From NCBI GenBank assembly GCA_047605615.1, contig JASGFI010000036.1, positions 1 through 22,019 on the forward strand: 22,019 nucleotides of DNA, written 5' to 3'. Positions 1 to 7,989 of the stretch are shown piece after piece. Origin of the DNA: Taibaiella sp047605615. Lineage in GTDB: Bacteria > Bacteroidota > Bacteroidia > Chitinophagales > Chitinophagaceae. A program made the position numbers and the translations under genes. A model generated the notes under the pieces. It did no database searches. It was not told the DNA's origin and saw only the letters and a program-made list of their open reading frames with translations. Each line of letters starts with the position of its first letter. Positions within the stretch are counted from its first letter, which is position 1.

Positions 1-5
1 TAATG

Positions 6-36
6 TTGAAGTTGAATAATGAATTATCTATATTAG
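6..36 (+). promoter_or_regulatory. Candidate Bacteroidota-type promoter for the Asp-box protein
   Basis: A TTG at 6-8, a 20-bp spacer and TATATTAG at 29-36 give a one-mismatch fit to the Bacteroidota TTTG / TAnnTTTG pattern. The -7 element ends 7 bases before the ATG at 44, so the transcript would start at or almost at the start codon. This is a pattern match only. Confidence 0.4.
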
Positions 37-43
37 TTTAACA

Positions 44-1222
44 ATGCCGAAAAAACTACTAACGATTTTATGTGTGGCATTGAGCGTAAATGCTACTGCA
101 CAATGGAACAAATCAACTTCAAATCCTACTTATGGTATTTACAAAGTAGATTTTCCGGCAATAAATGCAGCCTATGCCATAGGTGATTTGGGAACTTTGT
201 ACAAAAGTACAGATGCAGGAGTAACCTGGGCAGAGCATTATAATTTTGGTCCGTTTTCGAGTTTGAGCGATGTTCAATTTTTCAATGCCGATACCGGATT
301 TGTATCAATGGGAATGGGATATGGGATTACTTTTGACGGTGGTACTACTTGGAGCAGTTTAGGCGAATTTCCGAAACTGAAAATCTGCAATAATTTTCTT
401 TATACTTCTTATGTGAGTAACGACACGGCGTATATTCAAACTTCGGATAATTACGGTTCATCTTGGAATGTGTTGTATCAGCATTACGAAACCGATGCCC
501 AGCCTTTCCAGCTTGCATTTCTGAATGTGGATAGTGCCTATTTTATCAACCCCAATCAATTGGACAGAGCCTATAAAACGACCAATGCTTTTGCTACGAT
601 AGACACGATACTCATTTTCACAGGCGATTTGGTATTGCAACCGGAATTTGATTTTAAAGATATGACCTATGGCTTTTTGTATGGCGGTTGGGGCAGCGAA
701 TCGCACCCTACAAGAGCTTGGGGAAGCCCTATGGATTTGGACGGATTTGGGGTTTTGCCTGTTTTGGATTTGGATTTCAAAACTTCAAAATTATATGCTT
801 CGAGCCTGTATGGAAAAATCTTTGTTTCGGGCAATAATGGCAGCACTTGGACGGCACAAAACGTACCGGACAATACGCCTGTCAATTCCGTTTCAATGCT
901 GAACGACAGCGTGGGCATTGCAGTAGGAAAAGGTTTTTACTATACCACCAACGGCGGAACATATACAACTTCTATCCAAAACCCTGCCTTAAAATCGCAC
1001 TTCAAAATCTACCCAAACCCAACAAACGACATCATCCATCTCGAATACGATAATGCTATAAATATCCAAAACATTCAACTAACGGACGTTTCGGGAAAAG
1101 TGATAAAGACTTTCAAGAAAAACGAGAAAGCATTGAATGTGTCGGGCGTTGCGAGCGGTGTGTATTTTTTGAAAATACAAGCGGCAGAAGGGAGCGTGAG
1201 GGAGAAGATTGTAGTTGAATAA
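44..1222 (+). CDS. Secreted Asp-box (BNR/YCF48-like) repeat protein with T9SS type A sorting domain
   Basis: The 392-residue protein starts with a signal peptide (residues 1-19, cut before Q20). The body carries several Asp-box motifs of the S/T-x-D/N-x-G-x-T-W type: STDAGVTW (55-62), TFDGGTTW (96-103), a looser TSDNYGSSW near 133, and SGNNGSTW and a TTNGGT variant in the last third. Such motifs mark beta-propeller blades in sialidase/BNR and YCF48-like proteins. The last ~70 residues, from FKIYPNPTND, form a T9SS type A sorting domain ending in KIVVE, so the protein should cross the outer membrane through T9SS and be attached to the surface or released. No catalytic residues can be assigned, so the ligand is unknown. 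The gene looks more AT-rich in codon use than its neighbours. It stands alone between its own promoter and terminator. Confidence 0.85.
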   Translation: MPKKLLTILCVALSVNATAQWNKSTSNPTYGIYKVDFPAINAAYAIGDLGTLYKSTDAGVTWAEHYNFGPFSSLSDVQFFNADTGFVSMGMGYGITFDGGTTWSSLGEFPKLKICNNFLYTSYVSNDTAYIQTSDNYGSSWNVLYQHYETDAQPFQLAFLNVDSAYFINPNQLDRAYKTTNAFATIDTILIFTGDLVLQPEFDFKDMTYGFLYGGWGSESHPTRAWGSPMDLDGFGVLPVLDLDFKTSKLYASSLYGKIFVSGNNGSTWTAQNVPDNTPVNSVSMLNDSVGIAVGKGFYYTTNGGTYTTSIQNPALKSHFKIYPNPTNDIIHLEYDNAINIQNIQLTDVSGKVIKTFKKNEKALNVSGVASGVYFLKIQAAEGSVREKIVVE

Positions 1223-1243
1223 AAGTTGTTTCAATAAGAAAAC

Positions 1244-1274
1244 AAAAGCCTTTGATAATCGTCAAAGGCTTTTT
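1244..1274 (+). terminator. Rho-independent terminator after the Asp-box gene
   Basis: A perfect 12-bp stem (1244-1255 with 1262-1273) around a 6-nt loop ends in a T run. It lies 22 bases after the stop codon at 1222. The stem carries GCC/GGC in the middle and A/T ends. Confidence 0.85.
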
Positions 1275-1504
1275 ATGTTCAATATTTTGCTTAATTTAGG
1301 ATAGTGCATTGGCAAAAATTATGGCTCTTTGGCAAGGTTGGCTATTGTGCGGTGGCTTTGTGCGCCTTGCCAATGTGCCATACTTTGTCGATGTTTGCAA
1401 GGCGCAAGGCGGCCTGCACCTACTCTTGCTTCTTCCGTAGTTTTTGCATACAAAAAATCCTATTTGGCAGCATTGTTTTTTACATGGCGCACCGTTCATT
1501 GTAC
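1275..1504. other. Gene-free spacer with overlapping inverted repeats
   Basis: No convincing gene is seen. A 9-bp inverted repeat, TTGGCAAGG (1329-1337) and CCTTGCCAA (1365-1373), sits in a stretch richer in G and C. An alternative left arm, CATTGGCAA (1307-1315), can pair with TTGCCAATG (1367-1375), so the two hairpins would exclude each other. Short open frames here on both strands are Cys/Arg-rich and resemble no family I know. Confidence 0.4.
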
Positions 1505-1536
1505 TTTGGCGAACAATTAATGATTACTTAATCTTG
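1505..1536 (+). promoter_or_regulatory. Candidate promoter for the sorting-domain / beta-helix operon
   Basis: TTTG (1505-1508), a 20-bp spacer and TAATCTTG (1529-1536) fit the Bacteroidota promoter pattern with one mismatch in the -7 element. The element ends only 5 bases before the ATG at 1542, which would place transcription start at or next to the start codon. Confidence 0.5.
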
Positions 1537-1541
1537 AAAGC

Positions 1542-2045
1542 ATGGAAAAACGGAAAATAATCGGCAGGGTCGTGCCTTTTCTTGCGGGGCTGTTGGCCGG
1601 GGGCGGGGGCGTTTTGGCGCAAACTTCCTTAACGGTATTGCAATACAGCGGCACTTCGCAGACATTCGAGGTAGCCGAAGCGGGCAAAATTTATTTCAGC
1701 AGCGGCAGTCTGGTGGTGGATGCCAACGGTAATGGCACTACGGCCACCGTATCGGTTTCGCTGATAAGGAAAATTACGTTCGCGAGTTCCGATGCCACGG
1801 GTGGCATTTCGGCCAATACCCAAAACGATGATGTAGTAGCCATCTACCCAAACCCCGCCACCAATTACGTAACCATTGCCGCACCTGCCAACACCAAAGT
1901 GCAAGTGGGCTTGTTTTCCATTGACGGCAAACAGATATTGGCGGGAACTTATGCCAACGGTGCGCAGATAGATATAGCACAGCTACGGGCGGGCATCTAT
2001 TTGGTGAACATCAACAATAAAAACTTTAAATTAGTGAAACAATGA
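1542..2045 (+). CDS. Small secreted protein with T9SS type A sorting domain
   Basis: The 167-residue protein has a signal peptide (basic start EKRK, then a hydrophobic Gly-rich core, likely cut at A26/Q27). A short beta-rich segment (about 28-85) contains the phrases AGKIYF and IRKITF, similar to the VDSLKF/VDSITF phrases in the next protein. A T9SS type A sorting domain begins at VVAIYPNPATNY (about 99) and fills the rest, ending in FKLVKQ. Almost half the mature chain is therefore the export tail. The stop codon overlaps the start of the next gene (ATGA at 2042-2045), so the two are very likely translationally coupled. No enzymatic motif is visible. I infer a partner or surface-anchoring role for the downstream protein, but nothing in the sequence proves it. 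Confidence 0.85.
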   Translation: MEKRKIIGRVVPFLAGLLAGGGGVLAQTSLTVLQYSGTSQTFEVAEAGKIYFSSGSLVVDANGNGTTATVSVSLIRKITFASSDATGGISANTQNDDVVAIYPNPATNYVTIAAPANTKVQVGLFSIDGKQILAGTYANGAQIDIAQLRAGIYLVNINNKNFKLVKQ

Positions 2046-4174
2046 GAAAAATAGCAGCAATATTGTCGGCGTGCATGGTGGCCACCTGCATGGCCGAAGC
2101 ACAATCCATTATTAAATTCCACGGAGGGGGCAACAGCATTTACCAAAACGATGTAGCCAATGTGGACAGCTTGAAATTTGCGGATAGCAGCACGTCCGTT
2201 TACGGAATCAGCACCAATTTCGCACTGCCGTTGGCAAGCGTGGACAGCATTACCTTTGCCGACTCTCTGGATACCGGCGAAATCTACATTATTTACAACG
2301 GCTCCTCGGCAACCATCATAAACCCTTATTCCGCGGCCGGCGTCACCATCACTGCCAGCAATGCCGACGTGACCGTAGCCTCTACCTACAGCTTGGCCGA
2401 CTTGAAATACAACATACTTGGCACCACCACCGATGGCTCCCTGACGCTGTCGAGCAGCCAGCCGGTGCAATTGGTATTGAGCAATGCCCATATCACCAGC
2501 AGTACCACGGCCGCCATAAAAGTAACCAGTACGACATTGTGTACCATTGATGTGACCGCAAACACCGAAAATAGCCTTAGCGATGCTACCGCCAATACGG
2601 CAAACGCCACCCTGCAATTGGCCGGAAGCGTGGCCATTCAAGGCGATGGAAGCCTTACCGTTTCCGGGTTGAAAAAACATGCGGTGTCGAGTGCTGCCAC
2701 GGTAACGGTAAACGGTGGAACGCTAACGGTTCCGGCAGCCGCATCGGATGCCGTCCATGCCGAAAATTTCGTGCAAAATGCAGGGGCCTTGACACTTAGC
2801 CCCACGGGCGACGGCATAGATGCCGGCACCTCGTCCATAATAAACAGCGGCACTACCAGCATTACCGTGGCAGTGGCCGACACCAAAGGCATAAAATCGG
2901 ATAGCGTAACGATTGCGGGCGGTACGGTTAGCATTACCGCATCGGGCAACCAAACAAAAGGCATATCGGCAGACGAAATAGTGAGCATTTCGGGCGGCAC
3001 TACCAACATCACCGCATCGGGCACCATAGTGCTGAGCGCATCGGGCAGCGGCTACGACCCTTCTTATTGCAGCGGCATAAGTTCCGACAACTTGGTGAAG
3101 ATAAGTTCCGGTTCGCTTACCATCAATTGCACCGCTGCAAATGCAGGCGGCAGGGGCATATCGTCGGACGGAAACATAACCGTTTCCGGGGGCACGGTAA
3201 ACATAACTACTGCCGGCACGGGTACCACTTATACCGATAGTTCCGGCACTACGGACAGCTATACGGCCACGGCATTGAAGAGCGACGGGCACATTTACCT
3301 TACGGCGGGCACTATTACCGTAAGCAGCACCGGCTTGGGCGGCAAAGGCATTTCTGCCGACAGCACGTTGACGATAGGCACGTTGAACGCAGCCGATAGC
3401 TTGCTCACTATTACGGCTTCTACTTCCGGTGCGCGGTTTTTGGTAAGCGGCACCGGCAACGATGCCGATTATGCCAACCCCAAGATAATAAAGGCCGAGG
3501 GAAATGTATATGTAAACAGCGGCACCATCACCATTACGGGAACCACGGAAGGCGGCGAAGGCATAGAAAGCAAAGACTCAGTTTATGTAAAAGGCGGCAA
3601 AATAACCGCCAGCACCTACGATGACTGTATTAATGCCAGCAGCTTCATAGCAGTATCGGGTGGCACGCACTCCTTGAAAGCAAGCAACAACGATGGCATG
3701 GACTCCAATGGAGATTTGCTCCTGTCCGGCGGTTTTGTTATCAGCAATGGTGCCGGCGGCGCCGAAGAAGGTTTTGATTGCGATGACAATACTTTTAAAA
3801 TGACAGGAGGCATCATGTTGGGCACGGGCGGCAATACCAGCTCGCCCACTACTTCGGTATCTACCCAAAACACGCTGAAAATAACCACTACCCCCGGCAG
3901 CACGCTTTATATCAAAAATTCGGCGGGTACCACTATTTTGATGTATCAACTGCCTACCCTATCGTCAAGCGGTGGCGGCATGGGCAGCAACAGCATGGTG
4001 GTATTGTTTAGCGACCCCGCATTGGTCAACGGCTCCAATTACACCATTTCCAAGGGAGGTACCATTTCCGGAGGCACCACTACCAATGGCTACACTACCG
4101 GCGGCACCTACGCCAATGGCACCACTACCCAAACATTCAGTATCACCAGCAAGGTAACGAGTATCAGTTTGTAA
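2042..4174 (+). CDS. Secreted carbohydrate-binding beta-helix protein, Cthe_2159 (DUF4353) family
   Basis: The 710-residue protein has a signal peptide (residues 1-20, MRKIAAIL...AEA, then Q). Two short VDSLKF/VDSITF phrases follow. A long array of beta-helix turns then runs from about 90 to 640, Gly/Ser/Thr-rich and repeating phrases such as VNGGTLTV, ISGGTTNITASG, VSGGTVNITTAG and VNSGTITITG, alternating with KGI-S-D and DGIDAG loops. The segment YDDCINASSFIAVSGG followed by NNDGMDSNGDLLLSGG is characteristic of the Cthe_2159 family. Its founding member from Clostridium thermocellum binds plant polysaccharides and has a pectate-lyase-like fold. No T9SS sorting domain is visible; the chain ends in SKVTSISL. 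It is co-expressed with the upstream small CTD protein through an ATGA overlap. Its ligand and final location are inferred, not shown. Confidence 0.82.
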   Translation: MRKIAAILSACMVATCMAEAQSIIKFHGGGNSIYQNDVANVDSLKFADSSTSVYGISTNFALPLASVDSITFADSLDTGEIYIIYNGSSATIINPYSAAGVTITASNADVTVASTYSLADLKYNILGTTTDGSLTLSSSQPVQLVLSNAHITSSTTAAIKVTSTTLCTIDVTANTENSLSDATANTANATLQLAGSVAIQGDGSLTVSGLKKHAVSSAATVTVNGGTLTVPAAASDAVHAENFVQNAGALTLSPTGDGIDAGTSSIINSGTTSITVAVADTKGIKSDSVTIAGGTVSITASGNQTKGISADEIVSISGGTTNITASGTIVLSASGSGYDPSYCSGISSDNLVKISSGSLTINCTAANAGGRGISSDGNITVSGGTVNITTAGTGTTYTDSSGTTDSYTATALKSDGHIYLTAGTITVSSTGLGGKGISADSTLTIGTLNAADSLLTITASTSGARFLVSGTGNDADYANPKIIKAEGNVYVNSGTITITGTTEGGEGIESKDSVYVKGGKITASTYDDCINASSFIAVSGGTHSLKASNNDGMDSNGDLLLSGGFVISNGAGGAEEGFDCDDNTFKMTGGIMLGTGGNTSSPTTSVSTQNTLKITTTPGSTLYIKNSAGTTILMYQLPTLSSSGGGMGSNSMVVLFSDPALVNGSNYTISKGGTISGGTTTNGYTTGGTYANGTTTQTFSITSKVTSISL

Positions 4175-4316
4175 AAAAATACCTGAGATTATTGGTCACA
4201 CTACAAAAAAAGACGGCGAAGACATCCACAGAGGTTAAGAGTTGTGGTGTTGTTAATGCCGAGATAGACTTATAGATACACATCGTACCGTTAAATGTAC
4301 GTTTACCGAATCTCCC

Positions 4317-4351
4317 AAAATGGCAACTTTTCAAAAGGTGTCATTTTTTTT
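4317..4351 (+). terminator. Probable terminator of the beta-helix operon
   Basis: Arms 4317-4331 and 4333-4347 are complementary over 15 positions, with one mismatch and one G-T wobble, and are followed by a T run. The real loop must open the innermost A/T pairs. It lies about 140 bases past the stop codon, so the 3' untranslated region would be long. Confidence 0.6.
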
Positions 4352-4478
4352 AAACGATGACCCTGCCTAATTCTTTTTGTTGGGATTTCTTGAACGCCGT
4401 GTTTGCAATAAACCACAGATGAAGTGAAAATTCGGCGTGTTTCCAATATGGGTAGTACATTTATTACATTATTCCCCA

Positions 4479-4486
4479 TACCTTTG
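4479..4486 (+). promoter_or_regulatory. Candidate ileS promoter, -7 element
   Basis: TACCTTTG matches TAnnTTTG exactly and ends 30 bases before the ileS ATG, giving a short normal leader. No clean TTTG is found at the expected -33 distance (the region reads ACATTTA), so only the -7 element is supported. Confidence 0.5.
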
Positions 4487-4516
4487 CGCCTAATTTTAGT
4501 TTAGGGATAATAGGAC

Positions 4517-7500
4517 ATGTCAGTTAAATATTTGGAAGCCAAACAGTTGAATATGCCCGCCATAGAGCAGGACTATTTAGCCAAGTGGAAAGCAGGGCAT
4601 TTTTTCGAGCAAAGCATCAGTTTAAGGGAAGGGCGCAAACCGTTTGTCTTTTACGAAGGCCCTCCCAGTGCCAACGGTATGCCAGGCATTCACCACGTTA
4701 TCTCGCGCACGCTCAAAGATTTGGTTTGCCGCTACAAAACCATGCAGGGCTTTCAGGTAAAACGCAAAGCCGGTTGGGACACCCACGGCCTGCCGGTAGA
4801 ACTGGGCGTGGAAAAACTATTGGGCATCACCAAAGAAGATATAGGTAAAAAAATATCCGTAGAAGAATACAATGCTGCCTGCCGCCGCGAGGTAATGAAG
4901 TACAAGGATAAATGGGACAGCATAACCGAAAAAATGGGTTATTGGGTGGACCTCGACCATCCCTACATCACCTTCGACAATAATTATATCGAAACACTTT
5001 GGTGGGCCTTAAAAGAACTGTACAAAAAAGACCTGCTGTACAAAAGCGTAAGCATACAGCCCTACTCGCCGGCGGCCGGTACCGGCCTCAGTTCGCACGA
5101 ACTGAACCAACCCGGCACCTACAAAGACGTAAAAGATACCACGGCAGTGGTCATGTTCAAGGTACTGCCCAACGGGGTAGTAAGGTTGGAAGGTACCGAC
5201 CAGGTATTTTTCATGGCCTGGACTACCACCCCTTGGACGCTCCCCAGCAATGCGGGCCTTACCGTGGGACCCAATATAGATTATGTGTTGGTCAAAACTT
5301 TTAACCCCTACACGGCGGCACCTTGTGCGGTGGTGTTGGCCAAAGCGTTGATGCACAAATACTTCGCCGAACATTTGGACGAATGGGCCGAGGGCGAAAA
5401 CTCCGGCCTGTTCGATTCTGTTACCAATTGGTTAGAGCGCGGCAACGACGAAAACCTAATAGCGGGCAATGCGGCCCAAAAACAGGCTTTCGACCAATTG
5501 CTCAAGAAAAAACAACTGCCCTATAAAATAGCAGCCGAATACAAAGGCAGCGATTTGGAAGGCATTACATACGAGCAACTTTTGCCCTTTGAAGCCAACA
5601 AGCCCGAACAGAGCGGCGGCCGTCCGTTCCGCGTCATCACCGGCGACTTCGTTACTACCGAAGACGGCACGGGCATAGTACATACCGCACCCGCCTTTGG
5701 CGCCGACGACTACAAGGTAGGCATGAAGAACAACATAGGCATGTTTACCATGGTTGACAAGCAAGGCAAGTTTGTGGAAGGCATGGGCGAGTTCAGCGGC
5801 CGCTATGTAAAAAACTACAAGGACGACCCCGCTTATGCGGATGTGGACGTGGACATAGCCGTGAAGTTGAAACAAGAAGGCCGTGCCTTCAAGGTAGAAA
5901 AATACGAACACAGTTACCCACACTGCTGGCGTACCGACAAACCCATATTGTACTACCCGCTCGATGCTTGGTTCATACGCACTACTTCGTTGAAAGACAA
6001 TATGGTAGCACTCAATAAAACCATCAATTGGAAACCCAGGGCCACCGGCGAAGGCAGGTTTGGCAATTGGCTGGAAAATATGGTGGACTGGAACCTGAGC
6101 CGCAGCCGTTTTTGGGGTACGCCGCTGCCGGTATGGGCCAATGCAGACGGCGAACTGAAGTGCATAGGCTCCATAGCGGAACTGAAAGCGGAGATAGAAA
6201 AAGCCATTGCGGCGGGCATTATGCCTGCCGATACCGATGTGGAAAAACTAACTTCGGACTTGCACAAACCCTATGTGGACAATATAAAATTGGTGTCGGA
6301 AACGGGTAAAGCCCTGTTGCGCGAACCCGATTTGGTGGACGTTTGGTTCGATAGCGGCGCCATGCCCTATGCGCAATGGCATTTCCCCTTTGAAAACAAA
6401 GAAATATTTGCCCAAAACTACCCGGCCGATTTCATAGCCGAAGGCGTGGACCAAACCCGCGGTTGGTTCTATACCCTACACGCCTTGGGTTCTTTGCTGA
6501 AAGAATCGGTGCAGGAAGAGCTGCAAAAAGCAGGCTTGCCTTTCAATGACCAACTTTATCCCGGACTGGCTTACAAAACCGTAGTTTCCAATGGTTTGGT
6601 GCTGGATAAAAACGGAAACAAGATGAGCAAGCGTCTGGGAAATGTGGTGAATCCGTTTGAAACCATAGAAAAATACAGTGCCGATGCCACCCGTTGGTAC
6701 CTCGTCACCAATGCCTCGCCCTGGGACAGCCTCCGCTTCGACGTGGAAGGCATAAAAGAAGTGCAGCGCAAGTTTTTTGGCACATTGTACAATACTTACC
6801 AGTTTTTTGCCCTATATGCCAATGTGGACGGTTTTGCCTTCAAGGAAGCCTACATCCCCTTGGCCGAAAGGCCGGAAATAGACCGTTGGATACTTTCGTC
6901 GCTCCATTCGTTGATTGATACCGCAACCAAAGCCTTGGACGATTACGAGCCTACACAGGCAGGCCGTACCATAGAAAGTTTCCTCGATGAACACCTAAGC
7001 AATTGGTACGTAAGGCTTTGCCGCCGCCGTTTCTGGAAGGGCGAATACGGGCACGACAAAATAAGCGCGTACCAAACCTTGTTTGAATGTCTGCAAACAT
7101 TGGCACTGTTGATAGCCCCCATATCGCCATTTTTTGCCGATTGGCTGTTTACGAATCTCAATTCCGTTTCGGGCAATATAAAAGCGGCTTCGGTACACCA
7201 TGCCGATTTCCCCAAGGCCGATTTGCCGGTAATGGACAAGGATTTGGAAGAAAGGATGCAGTTGGCGCAAGACATATCTTCATTGGTATTGTCTATACGT
7301 AAAAAGGTGAACATCAAGGTTCGGCAACCATTGCAGAAAATATTGATACCCGTTTTGAACCAACGCATCAGGCACCAGATAGAAGCCGTGGCAGATATCA
7401 TACTTTCCGAGGTAAACGTGAAAGAAATAGAATACCTAATTGATACCGAAGGTTTTATCAAGAAAAAAATAAAACCCGATTTCAAGGCTTTGGGCAAAAA

Positions 7501-7987
7501 ATTAGGGGGTAAAATGAAGGCTGCCGCAGCGGCCATCTCAGCCCTGGGCCAGCACCAAATAGCCCAATTGGAAAAGCAAAAAACCTACCAATTGTTGATA
7601 GAAGGCGAGGAAATAACCATAACCACCGCCGATGTGGAAATAATAGCCGATGACATACCCGGCTGGGCGGTGGCCAATAACGGCAACCTTACCGTAGCCC
7701 TCGACATTACCATAAACGACTATTTGAAGGACGAAGGCAACGCCAGGGAGTTAGTAAACCGCATTCAGAAAATACGGAAAGACAATGGGTTAAACTTGAC
7801 GGACAGAGTAAATGTGTATATCGAGGATTTTGAGCAATTAAAACCCGCTATCATTCATTTTAATGATTATATTCGTGCCGAAATTTTGGCCGATGCTATT
7901 GATTTAGTACCGGCTATTGACGATAACGGCACAACAATTGAAGTAAACGAAGTAACTTTAAAAGTGTTAATTACCAAAAAATCATAG
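4517..7987 (+). CDS. ileS: Isoleucyl-tRNA synthetase, type 2
   Basis: The enzyme charges tRNA-Ile with isoleucine, using ATP, in the cytoplasm. The 1156-residue length fits type 2 IleRS. The class I signature lies in EGPPSANGMPGIHHV; the HIGH tetrad is GIHH at 57-60, with positions 1 and 3 swapped relative to HIGH. KMSKR is intact at 702-706 in KNGNKMSKRLGN. The CP1 editing domain is visible from TTTPWTLPS (236-244) to HTAPAFGADDY (D397/D398). The anticodon-binding region follows from about 830, and a C-terminal DUF5915-like extension covers roughly 940-1150. The start ATG lies 30 bases after a -7 element and begins with the family's usual 'KYLEAKQLNMPAIE' type of N-terminus. The stop is 2 bases before the next gene, so the two form an operon. 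GxHH-type enzymes have been reported to resist mupirocin strongly; that trait is inferred here. Confidence 0.97.
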   Translation: MSVKYLEAKQLNMPAIEQDYLAKWKAGHFFEQSISLREGRKPFVFYEGPPSANGMPGIHHVISRTLKDLVCRYKTMQGFQVKRKAGWDTHGLPVELGVEKLLGITKEDIGKKISVEEYNAACRREVMKYKDKWDSITEKMGYWVDLDHPYITFDNNYIETLWWALKELYKKDLLYKSVSIQPYSPAAGTGLSSHELNQPGTYKDVKDTTAVVMFKVLPNGVVRLEGTDQVFFMAWTTTPWTLPSNAGLTVGPNIDYVLVKTFNPYTAAPCAVVLAKALMHKYFAEHLDEWAEGENSGLFDSVTNWLERGNDENLIAGNAAQKQAFDQLLKKKQLPYKIAAEYKGSDLEGITYEQLLPFEANKPEQSGGRPFRVITGDFVTTEDGTGIVHTAPAFGADDYKVGMKNNIGMFTMVDKQGKFVEGMGEFSGRYVKNYKDDPAYADVDVDIAVKLKQEGRAFKVEKYEHSYPHCWRTDKPILYYPLDAWFIRTTSLKDNMVALNKTINWKPRATGEGRFGNWLENMVDWNLSRSRFWGTPLPVWANADGELKCIGSIAELKAEIEKAIAAGIMPADTDVEKLTSDLHKPYVDNIKLVSETGKALLREPDLVDVWFDSGAMPYAQWHFPFENKEIFAQNYPADFIAEGVDQTRGWFYTLHALGSLLKESVQEELQKAGLPFNDQLYPGLAYKTVVSNGLVLDKNGNKMSKRLGNVVNPFETIEKYSADATRWYLVTNASPWDSLRFDVEGIKEVQRKFFGTLYNTYQFFALYANVDGFAFKEAYIPLAERPEIDRWILSSLHSLIDTATKALDDYEPTQAGRTIESFLDEHLSNWYVRLCRRRFWKGEYGHDKISAYQTLFECLQTLALLIAPISPFFADWLFTNLNSVSGNIKAASVHHADFPKADLPVMDKDLEERMQLAQDISSLVLSIRKKVNIKVRQPLQKILIPVLNQRIRHQIEAVADIILSEVNVKEIEYLIDTEGFIKKKIKPDFKALGKKLGGKMKAAAAAISALGQHQIAQLEKQKTYQLLIEGEEITITTADVEIIADDIPGWAVANNGNLTVALDITINDYLKDEGNARELVNRIQKIRKDNGLNLTDRVNVYIEDFEQLKPAIIHFNDYIRAEILADAIDLVPAIDDNGTTIEVNEVTLKVLITKKS

Positions 7988-7989
7988 TC

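Larger units (their letters stand above)
4175..4516 (+). other. Intergenic region before ileS
   Basis: This 342-base spacer holds no gene that I can support. It contains the probable terminator near 4317-4351, a small hairpin (CGTAC near 4284 and GTACG near 4297) and the candidate ileS -7 element at 4479-4486. I see no tRNA and no T-box-like structure. Confidence 0.5.

Noticed and set aside
1296..1531. Overlapping short frames on both strands before the sorting-domain gene
   Set aside because: Their composition is Cys/Arg-rich and unlike a folded protein, three frames compete for the same DNA, and none has a ribosome binding site or promoter placed for it.
1997..3292. Several minus-strand frames over the beta-helix gene
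   Set aside because: They follow the Gly/Ser/Thr repeat bias of the real gene and show no independent domain or start signal.
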